From Lachnospiraceae bacterium (GTDB taxonomy: Bacteria > Bacillota > Clostridia > Lachnospirales > Lachnospiraceae): 14,265 bases of DNA. A program made the position numbers and the translations under genes. This document shows, one piece after another, positions 6,550 through 14,100 of this stretch (positions are counted from its first letter, which is position 1; the number at the start of each line of letters is the position of its first letter). The stretch covers positions 1-14,265 of the forward strand of contig JAFVEU010000286.1 of the NCBI GenBank assembly GCA_017475845.1, in the 5' to 3' direction. Below the pieces are notes generated by a model, which was not told the origin of the DNA, searched no databases, and saw nothing but the letters and a program-made list of their open reading frames with translations.

Positions 6550-8415
6550 TTACTTTTCGGATACTCCGGTGGAATTATGCTTTTTCCTTTTTTCCTTGTA
6601 CATTTCCTGATCCGCAAGTTCTATAAGGGCGCTTAGGGGTTTATCGTTGTCGTAGGGCACCATGTTATGTCCGATGCTGGCGTCGATCCTGTATTCCCTG
6701 TTTCCGGTAAGGTTTAGCTCCGCCATGGCCTTCCGTATCCTGTCCACGTACGTTTTAACTTCCTTTTCGGAAAGGCCCTTGCCGAATACAACGAATTCAT
6801 CGCCGCCATATCTCATAAGAAGCTCTTCCTTATTCCTGTTCTTACGGAGGATATCTGCCATATCACAGATCATGCGGTCGCCGGTCTCATGGCCCATGGC
6901 GTCATTTACCTTTTTAAGACCGTCAAGATCCAGGAAGATGAAGAACATATCCTCCTTGACCTTTCTGGCTTCTTCTAAGATCTTTTCGGAAAACTTGAAA
7001 AATCCCGCCCGGTTATATACATGGGTCATGGGATCAAAAACCCACATCTCATCAAGGGTCTTGATCATCTTCTGCATCTTTATCACGTTCCATACCTGAT
7101 CAAGGGCAGAAGACAGAGCCATCATAAACATCTTGTAAAACTCGGAGAAGAGGGGCATGGATGAATTACGTATGGATGTGAAGCCGTAGAAACGCTTCCT
7201 GTAATGCAGGGAGTATATGATAAAAAGATTGCCCCCCGGATTGTCGTCAAATCTGGGGTGACGTTCGGTGATACTGATATTTACATTCTTTAAGACCTTA
7301 AAAGCTCCGTTGTCATAGGACAGTATATCAGCAGGACTCTGTAATTTATCTGCATCTTTTTCATTGTTATCAAAGATCGCAAGGATAAAAGCATCTCCCC
7401 CCAGCTCAGGAATACAGGGAGTGGTGGTTGAGATGACGTCATCCATGGACTGGGCGTTTGTGAGGTTGACAGTAAGGTCATTTATCATCTCGGCGTAACG
7501 TGCTTCCCGGAGCTTATTGCGGGAGTACTGATTCACCACAAGCCTGTGATTCACGGGACGTATGGCATCACAGCCGCAGGTTTCGGCGTAGACCGGCTCT
7601 GAATCTATAACGGGATTGGATATGAATTCCTTTCCCTCAATGGCAAGTATCACATTTTTATAGGCCGTCTCACCGATCTTTTCCTCAAAGCGGTTAACGG
7701 TGGTGATCCTGGGATAATGATTGGCGGCTTCAAAAATGTTGTCATAGCCTGAGAGGATGGTATCCTCCGGGATCCTTATTCCCCGGTCCGTAAGAGCATA
7801 GTAGGCGCCGAGGGCCATCTGGTCATTGGCGCAGACATAGGCATCTGCCTCCATAAGACCTTTGCTCTGGAAATACTTTACCGCAGCCCTTCCGCTTCTT
7901 GCGTAATAATCACCCTCGTAGAAACGCTGCTTATCAAATTTGAGGCCTACCCTCTTAAGCTCCTCGGTAAACACACGCTTTCTTGTGACAGCATCGATGG
8001 AATCCTCGGGTCCGCCAATGAAATTCACGGTTTTAATGCCGTGCTTTTCTATAAGATGCTTGGAAAGGATCCTCATGGCTCCCTCATTATCGCTGCTCAC
8101 ATTTATCATGCCGTCAATGAAAAAATCAATGGAAGCGCTGGGTTTTCCCTGAGCTCTTATCTTATCTATGACCACATTTCTTATCTTTTCGGAATAGATG
8201 CTTTCGGCGTAGATAATGAATCCGTCATATACGGAAAAATCGTCATATAACATTGAAGCCGACTCACCTTCATTATAATCCTCATCGGAAGAAAGAGTCA
8301 GTGCGTAGACCACTATATTATTTCTGTCTGCTTTTGCGGCATCAGCTATACCTTCGAGGATCTTTCTCTGTGTATCAAGTTCCAGTTCTCCGAGAAAGAA
8401 GGCTATGTTATACAT
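6550..8415 (-). CDS. LacI-type ligand-binding sensor fused to GAF-like and GGDEF domains (diguanylate cyclase)
   Basis: The protein has 621 residues from the ATG at 8415, which has AGGAG 5 nt upstream; the frame also opens with a TTG at 8436, but that has no good ribosome binding site. Residues 1-280 are a LacI/periplasmic-binding-protein-type effector domain without the LacI DNA-binding head (start MYNIAFFLGELELDTQRKIL; ANDQMALGAYYAL; SGYDNIFEAANHYPRITTVN), ending in a CGC motif at 280-282. Residues about 300-440 look like a GAF-type domain. From about 458 it is GGDEF: FLDLDG with metal ligand Asp496, NDAMGHETGD, and YGGDEF at 537-541. The active-site GGDEF is intact, so it should make c-di-GMP. 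The RxxD inhibitory site is replaced by NKEE, so product feedback is probably absent. It has no signal peptide or membrane segment and should sense a cytoplasmic sugar. It leads the operon with CE4 and GH43. Confidence 0.9.
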   Translation of the reverse strand: MYNIAFFLGELELDTQRKILEGIADAAKADRNNIVVYALTLSSDEDYNEGESASMLYDDFSVYDGFIIYAESIYSEKIRNVVIDKIRAQGKPSASIDFFIDGMINVSSDNEGAMRILSKHLIEKHGIKTVNFIGGPEDSIDAVTRKRVFTEELKRVGLKFDKQRFYEGDYYARSGRAAVKYFQSKGLMEADAYVCANDQMALGAYYALTDRGIRIPEDTILSGYDNIFEAANHYPRITTVNRFEEKIGETAYKNVILAIEGKEFISNPVIDSEPVYAETCGCDAIRPVNHRLVVNQYSRNKLREARYAEMINDLTVNLTNAQSMDDVISTTTPCIPELGGDAFILAIFDNNEKDADKLQSPADILSYDNGAFKVLKNVNISITERHPRFDDNPGGNLFIIYSLHYRKRFYGFTSIRNSSMPLFSEFYKMFMMALSSALDQVWNVIKMQKMIKTLDEMWVFDPMTHVYNRAGFFKFSEKILEEARKVKEDMFFIFLDLDGLKKVNDAMGHETGDRMICDMADILRKNRNKEELLMRYGGDEFVVFGKGLSEKEVKTYVDRIRKAMAELNLTGNREYRIDASIGHNMVPYDNDKPLSALIELADQEMYKEKRKKHNSTGVSEK

Positions 8416-8459
8416 ATCAACTCCTATACGTATCAACTGAAATATTCAGCGTCCGGATC

Positions 8460-8485
8460 ATGCTGCAAAATCAGCAAATCAGCAT
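8460..8485 (-). promoter_or_regulatory. Leader repeats of the sensor-cyclase operon
   Basis: Two adjacent direct copies of AAATCAGC (8468-8475 and 8476-8483, plus-strand reading) sit inside an inverted pair ATGCTG/CAGCAT (8460-8465 with 8480-8485). The block lies in the transcribed leader, about 11-36 nt past the predicted transcription start. It could be an operator or an RNA hairpin. The function is not shown by sequence. Confidence 0.35.
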
Positions 8486-8502
8486 TTGTTTCCTAAATCT
8501 GG

Positions 8503-8511
8503 ATTATAACA
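8503..8511 (-). promoter_or_regulatory. Extended -10 promoter of the sensor-cyclase/CE4/GH43 operon
   Basis: On the minus strand the sequence reads TGTTATAAT, a perfect TATAAT with the TGn extension. No good -35 hexamer lies 16-18 bp upstream, which is usual for extended -10 promoters or activator-dependent ones. Transcription would start near 8496 and leave a leader of about 80 nt before the ATG at 8415. Confidence 0.6.
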
Positions 8512-8596
8512 CATATCCATGCCAAAGGGATAAATTCTTTATCAAAAATACGGACATTGAAAAGAGACTAGCGATATGTTAAAGTTTAGGAAACCG

Positions 8597-8619
8597 GGGA
8601 TCCGCGGATCCCATATAAT
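8597..8619 (+). promoter_or_regulatory. Palindromic operator and -10 box of the cyclophilin gene
   Basis: GGGATCCGCGGATCCC at 8597-8612 is a perfect 16-bp palindrome, one base before a perfect TATAAT at 8614-8619. It fills most of the spacer where RNA polymerase binds, and no recognisable -35 is present. A dimeric protein bound here would block or remodel the promoter. Transcription would start near 8626, giving a leader of about 20 nt. The palindrome is too close to the start to act as a terminator for this gene. Confidence 0.5.
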
Positions 8620-8644
8620 AATAAGATGAATGGAGACCAGCTGT

Positions 8645-9178
8645 ATGTCGGAAAACAAAAATCCTGTTGTTACCATCACCATGGAGAACGGTGATGTGAT
8701 GAAGGCGGAGCTTTATCCGGAGATCGCCCCCAATACCGTTAATAATTTTATTTCCCTTATAAGGAAGGGCTTTTATGACGGAGTGATCTTCCACAGGGTG
8801 ATAAGAGGTTTTATGCTCCAGGGGGGAGATCCGGAGGGCACCGGTATGGGAGGTCCCGGATATTCCATTAAGGGTGAGTTCAGCAGTAACGGTTTCACCA
8901 ATAACTTAAAGCATGATCCCGGGGTGCTTTCCATGGCCCGCACCATGATGCCTGATTCTGCCGGAAGCCAGTTCTTTATCATGCATAAGAAGTCACCCCA
9001 TTTAGACGGGGAATATGCGGCCTTCGGAAAGATCATAGAGGGCATGGAGGTTGTAAATACCATAGCGGAGACAGCAACAGCCCCCAATGACAGACCCTAC
9101 GAGACCCAGAGGATGGAGCATGTCACGGTGGAAACCTTCGGAGTGGATTATCCCGAACCGGAGACGATAGAAGAATAA
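8645..9178 (+). CDS. Cyclophilin-type peptidyl-prolyl cis-trans isomerase
   Basis: The protein has 177 residues from the ATG at 8645, chosen because GGAG at 8632-8635 lies 9 nt upstream; the ATG at 8630 in the same frame overlaps that site and has none of its own. It is a single cyclophilin domain with the active-site blocks FHRVIRGFMLQGGD (catalytic Arg51, Phe56, Gln59), SMART, AGSQFFI at 106-112 and the PHLDG loop with His119. No signal peptide is present, so it should work as a cytoplasmic prolyl isomerase in protein folding. A short acidic tail (DYPEPETIEE) extends past the domain. It is monocistronic, between a palindrome-bearing promoter and a terminator. It resembles the small PpiB-type enzymes of Firmicutes, but I do not assign a symbol. 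Confidence 0.93.
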   Translation: MSENKNPVVTITMENGDVMKAELYPEIAPNTVNNFISLIRKGFYDGVIFHRVIRGFMLQGGDPEGTGMGGPGYSIKGEFSSNGFTNNLKHDPGVLSMARTMMPDSAGSQFFIMHKKSPHLDGEYAAFGKIIEGMEVVNTIAETATAPNDRPYETQRMEHVTVETFGVDYPEPETIEE

Positions 9179-9201
9179 AAGAAAGACAGATGATCTTACA
9201 C

Positions 9202-9230
9202 GGGGACTGTTTGAGGCAGTCCTCCTTTTT
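9202..9230 (+). terminator. Intrinsic terminator after the cyclophilin gene
   Basis: GGACTG at 9204-9209 pairs with CAGTCC at 9217-9222 around a seven-base loop, further G-C pairs extend the base of the stem past one bulge, and five Ts follow at 9226-9230. It lies 24 nt past the stop codon and fits a rho-independent terminator. Confidence 0.78.
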
Positions 9231-9263
9231 ATAGTACGCTCTGCGGCGCAGGTTTCCAAAGGA

Positions 9264-9337
9264 TGAAAGTGAAAAAATAGCGGATAATACTGTTATTTTT
9301 TTTTATATTGTGATAAAATACCGAACGTTCACTTTCA
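9264..9337 (+). promoter_or_regulatory. Promoter of the RND efflux operon bracketed by an operator-like inverted repeat
   Basis: TGATAAAAT at 9311-9319 is an extended -10 (TGn plus TAAAAT); the -35 region is only a T-rich tract. TGAAAGTGAA at 9264-9273 and its exact reverse complement TTCACTTTCA at 9328-9337 flank the promoter, 64 bp apart centre to centre, about six helical turns. The right arm also overlaps the palindrome GAACGTTC at 9323-9330, which covers the predicted transcription start near 9326. This layout suits a repressor of TetR type that binds both sites, possibly by looping. No such regulator gene lies in the window. Confidence 0.5.
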
Positions 9338-9386
9338 AAAGACCGTTATTACTGAGAACACAGGGTATAGATAATAGAGGATAAAT

Positions 9387-11135
9387 ATGTACAGATCATA
9401 TCGTGGAACCATTTCACTTTTACTGACAGTATCGCTGTTGTCGGCAGCTGTTACGGGCTGTCAGTTCCTTCCCAAAAAGGCAGAAGAGAATACAGAAGAA
9501 GCGGCAGATACTTCCATAGAAGTAAGCACTGCGAATCCCCAGGTCAGGGACGTGGCAATTAAGTCCAATTTCTCAGCCACCATTGAAGCTGACAGCACCG
9601 TTGTAGTGATACCGAAGGCTGCGGGAGAGGTAGTGGAGAAGTATTTTGAAGTGGGAGATCATGTAATGGAAGGTGATCTGCTCTTTAAGATTGATGATGA
9701 AAACGCGAAGCTGCAGGTGGATCAGGCGAAAGCCGTTGTAGACAGCGCAAAGGCAGGATACACGGCGCAGCAGGCCACGGCAGCCAGCACAAAGGCCCAG
9801 GCAAATGAGACCATTGCAAGGATATCCAGTAATGAAGCCCAGCTGGATATGGCTGTGGACAGCGCCTATGCACAGAAGAGATCTGCAGGAGACCAGTTCC
9901 AGTCATCCATGACAGCCGAGGATTACTACGAGACCGAGTATTACGAGGCTAAGGATGACTTGAGCGATATGAAGAAAAAGAAGAAAAAGCTTAAAAAGCA
10001 GAGTGACGAGATGGAAGACCTGATGAACGCCTACTATGCAAAGCTTGGCGCAGAGGGAGAGGAGGGAGCCAAAAAATGGCTTAAATCCCAGGGCTTTGAT
10101 TCGGAGAAAGAGCTGAAAGATGCTTATTCCGGAGCTGCTTCAGCCTATTCCGCAGCGGATTCAGCGGTGGATCAGCTGGAAAACGCCATCCAGTCCTATG
10201 ATCTGCAGAAGAGGACCAACGGGTACAATACGGATTCCGCGGAGATGAATTATTATACCGCCCAGGAAAACGTGGCCCTTGCGGAGCAGAACAGGGACAT
10301 ATACAAGAACTTCACCAAGGCCACAACCCTTTTCGGCGTTAATGCTTCCATAGTGGGAGCGGATGCGGGGCTTGTGAACTCCGAGTCAAACCTCCGCCAG
10401 GCAAAGGTGAATCTCGAAAACGCCGAGATGGCTCTTGACAACTATACGGTAACGGCTCCTGTGAGCGGCACCATTACGGATATCGGAATATCCCTTCACA
10501 ATATGGCATCATCCGCCACTGCGGCTTATACCATCGAGACCGACGCCAAGAACAAGATAGTGTTCTACGTGGCAGAGGGTACCGTGGACAGCGTGAGAGC
10601 CGGAAATGACGCCCTTGTTTCTAAGAACGGGAATGAATTTGCGGCAAAGATAATCAATGTTGGAAATACCCTGGATCCGGAAACCGGACTTTTCAAGGTG
10701 GAGGCTGCCATGGTGGACAGCTCCAATACCTTTATAAACGGCTCCACTGTAAGTATTAAGACCATCACAAGGGAGTCAAGAAATGCGATAACCGTTCCCG
10801 GGGATGCGGTCTACTATGATGACGAGCAGGCCTATGTCTTTGTGTCCGAGGATTCAAAGGCCGTAAGACGGGATGTGGAGACAGGGATCTCCGATGATGA
10901 GGGTATAGTTATCACAAAGGGTCTGGGAAAGAAGGATGATGTGATCGTTTCCTGGTCCTCACAGCTAAGGGACGGAGCCGGGATAAAGGTGATATCCGCC
11001 GAAAAAAACAGTGACAATAATGCGTCGGAGGAAAAAGGCGGCGCTGTCGCAAAGAGGATCTCGGATCCTGCGGAGATAACCGCGGGCGAGGCTTCAACAG
11101 AGATCAGTTCAGAAGAGAACGGGGAGGACAGATAA
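9387..11135 (+). CDS. RND efflux periplasmic-adaptor-type lipoprotein (HlyD/MFP family) with long coiled coil
   Basis: This 582-residue protein starts with a lipoprotein signal peptide and lipobox VTGC (Cys25), so it should sit on the outer face of the membrane. A first lipoyl half follows at about 66-110 (AAGEVVEKYFEVGDHVMEGD). The second is at about 345-385 (LDNYTVTAPVSGTITDIGIS), then a beta-barrel to about 465 and a membrane-proximal domain to about 540. The tail from 541 is charged and disordered-looking. The hairpin between the lipoyl halves spans about 235 residues, mostly Ala/Glu/Gln-rich coiled coil with a Lys run at 196-204; that is longer than in typical RND adaptors. AGAGG lies 6 nt before the ATG. 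The pump gene starts on the base after this stop. It should link the pump to the extracellular side or wall; no outer-membrane channel gene is seen. Confidence 0.9.
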   Translation: MYRSYRGTISLLLTVSLLSAAVTGCQFLPKKAEENTEEAADTSIEVSTANPQVRDVAIKSNFSATIEADSTVVVIPKAAGEVVEKYFEVGDHVMEGDLLFKIDDENAKLQVDQAKAVVDSAKAGYTAQQATAASTKAQANETIARISSNEAQLDMAVDSAYAQKRSAGDQFQSSMTAEDYYETEYYEAKDDLSDMKKKKKKLKKQSDEMEDLMNAYYAKLGAEGEEGAKKWLKSQGFDSEKELKDAYSGAASAYSAADSAVDQLENAIQSYDLQKRTNGYNTDSAEMNYYTAQENVALAEQNRDIYKNFTKATTLFGVNASIVGADAGLVNSESNLRQAKVNLENAEMALDNYTVTAPVSGTITDIGISLHNMASSATAAYTIETDAKNKIVFYVAEGTVDSVRAGNDALVSKNGNEFAAKIINVGNTLDPETGLFKVEAAMVDSSNTFINGSTVSIKTITRESRNAITVPGDAVYYDDEQAYVFVSEDSKAVRRDVETGISDDEGIVITKGLGKKDDVIVSWSSQLRDGAGIKVISAEKNSDNNASEEKGGAVAKRISDPAEITAGEASTEISSEENGEDR

Positions 11136-14100
11136 ATGCGCCCCTTGATATCCGGGGTCATCAAACGCCCCGTTACAGCCATAGTATCCATTGTGGCTCT
11201 GGTGGTTTTTGCTGCTGTATCCCTTACCAGCATGAACCTGAAGCTCACGCCGGATATGTCCATTCCCTATATGGTGGTTATCACGGCTTATCCGGGAGCA
11301 GCTCCCGAGGAGATAGACGAGCTGGTCACGGATCCCATAAGCGATGCCTGCGAGTCCATATCCGGCTTAAAGCATACCATCGGACAGTCCGGAAATAACC
11401 GCAGTGCGGTTATGATGCAGTTTGCATACGGTACCGACATGGACGATGTTTATACCGACGTCCGCGAAGCTGTTGATGCCCTGAAAAACAACCTGCCTGA
11501 CGGAGTCATGGATCCCGTCATCATGGAGATCGATACCTCCGCTATCTCTGATATCCAGCTGTCCATCACATCGGATAATCCGGATGAGGATGTGCTGGAG
11601 ACCGTAAAGAACAGCATAGAGCCGGAACTTAAAAAGATCCCCACCCTTGCCCAGGTCACCCTTTACGGCGGAAGGGAAAAGTATATAAGGGTCGAGGTGA
11701 TCCCGGAATATGCTGCCCAGTATGGACTTGATGTTTCATCCATTGCAGACGCCATTTCCAGCGTCAATTTCTCCATGCCTACGGGAACCGCCACCTTCGG
11801 AGACCAGAAGGTCTCCCTCAGTGCGGAAGTAAAATACCGGACGGTAAAGGAACTGGAGCAGGTTCCCCTTACCACCAAAACCGGACAGAATATCCATCTA
11901 ATGGATGTGGCAAATGTGGGTTATGCCAATAAGGAAGCGGATTCCATAAGCCGTTATAACGGACAGAACAACGTCAGCATGGAATTAAAGAGAAAGCAGA
12001 CCGAATCCGCGGTTACCCTTTCAAAGCAGGTGAATGAAAAGATAAAAGAGCTGGAGAAGCTTTATCCCTCCCTGAATTTTGACATCGTAAGCGATTCTGC
12101 CGACGAGATCGTGGACAGCCTCACGGAGGTGTTCAAAACGGTATTGCAGGCCGTGGCCCTTGCCATGCTGGTGCTCTTTATCTTTTTCGGTGACTTAAAG
12201 GGTTCCCTTATTGTGGCGAGCACCATGCCCGTTTCCCTTCTTGCAACTCTCTGCTGCATGAAGCTTGCAAACTTTGACTTAAATATCATCACTGCAGGCT
12301 CGCTCATAATCGCCGTTGGAATGATGACGGATAATGCGGTGGTGGTTCTGGAAATGTGCTTCCGAAAACGTGACGAGGGTCTTGATTTTAAGGATGCGGC
12401 CCTGATGGGAGCGGAGGTGGTCTCCAATTCCGTTATCACCTCCACTCTTACAACGGTTGTGGTTTATCTTCCTATGGCTCTCATGAAGGGGCTTTCGGGA
12501 CAGATATTCAAATCCATGGGCTTTACCATTATCTTTGCCCTGATGGCTTCCATGATAGCAGCCCTTCTCCTTATCCCTCTCTGCTTTGCTTCCTATAAGC
12601 CTGTTGAGAAAAAGGATATCATCACAAACCGCATACTTGAAAAGGTGATCCGTGTATACGAGAGGCTCTTAAGGAAAGCTCTTAAATACAAGAAGACGGT
12701 GTTTCTCATTGTTATAGCCGTTATAGTCGGAACCCTGTGCCTTACCCCCTTCCTACGTACCGACCTTATGGAGACCGAGGATGAAGGGATCGCCGTGGTA
12801 AATATAAGCTTCAGGCCAAATCTGGATCTGGATGCCATGGATGAGACCGTTATGATGGTGGAGGACTTCGTAAAGGAAAGCGGCTATTGCAAAAACTATT
12901 CGGTAAATATCAACCTTTCGTCCACTTCCGCAACCGTTTATGCCTATATAGATAAGGATCTGGGGATAAAGACCCAGTCTGTGGTGGATGAATGGAATGT
13001 ATCGTTAAAGAACTTTTCTCCCTTGAGCGAGATCAAGTGTTCCGCAGGTTCCTCTTCAGGGGGACTTACCAGTGTTGATACACATAATGTGGTGATAGAA
13101 TCAACCAATCTGGAGCTCTTAAAGGAGAATTCAAAGGCTCTGGAAACCATGCTGAAGGGCATAGACGGCGTCCTTTATACTTCTTCCACCATCGCAGGAC
13201 AGGGAAGCAAGGCCAAGGTTATTATCGACCCCGTAATGGCAAAGGCCAGGGGCTTTACGCCGAGGCAGATAGCCCAGATGGTATATGTGAACATGAACGG
13301 CACCGATGCTCTGGATGTGGATATAGACAGCAGGACCTATACGGTAAAGGTACAGTATCCGGAGAAGCATTTTGACACCATAAGCGATCTGGAAGCCATG
13401 ACCTTTACCAATAACATGGGTATAAGCGTTCCCCTTACGGAGATAGGAGAGGTGAGATTTGCCTCCGCTCCCCAGGAGGTAAACAGGCGTGACGGCATGT
13501 TCCAGGCCACCGTTACTGCCTATATGACATCCACCACCAAGGATAAGGTCAGTGATGTGATCGTTAAAAAGACCGCTGAATATGAGCTTAGTCCCGAGGT
13601 TTACTACGGTACCGATATGGAGACCGAGATCATGAACGAGGAGTTCGGGGCTCTGGGAATGGCCATCGCCATCGCCATATTCCTGGTATTCGTGGTAATG
13701 GCATTGCAGTTTAATTCCATTGCGGTCTCAATCCTTATTATGATGGAAGTTCCCTTTGCTGTTGTAGGTTCCGTGCTTTATCTGATACTCACCCAGTCAA
13801 AGATCAGCATGGTATCCCTTATGGGATTCCTGATGCTCTCCGGTATCGTGGTAAATAACGGTATCATCCTTGTGGATATGGCTCTGCAGAACCAGGAAAA
13901 CGGAATGGATACTATTGAAGCTCTTGTGGATTCCGGAAAGGGAAGGCTCCGCCCCATCCTTATGACAACCCTGACCACCATCCTCGCCATGATCCCCACC
14001 TCCTTAGGTTTCGGAGGAGCTGCGGATTCCATGCAGGGTATGGCGGTTGTTATCGTGGGAGGACTGGTGGTATCCACCTTCCTTACACTTATCGTGCTTC

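Noticed and set aside
8416..8436. TTG start of the sensor-cyclase gene at 8436
   Set aside because: It has no ribosome binding site; ATG at 8415 has AGGAG close upstream and starts at the expected first strand of the LacI-type fold.
8253..8582. Plus-strand open frame (109 codons) over the sensor-cyclase promoter
   Set aside because: It overlaps the start of the sensor-cyclase gene and its promoter in antisense, lacks a ribosome binding site, and has an unprotein-like composition.
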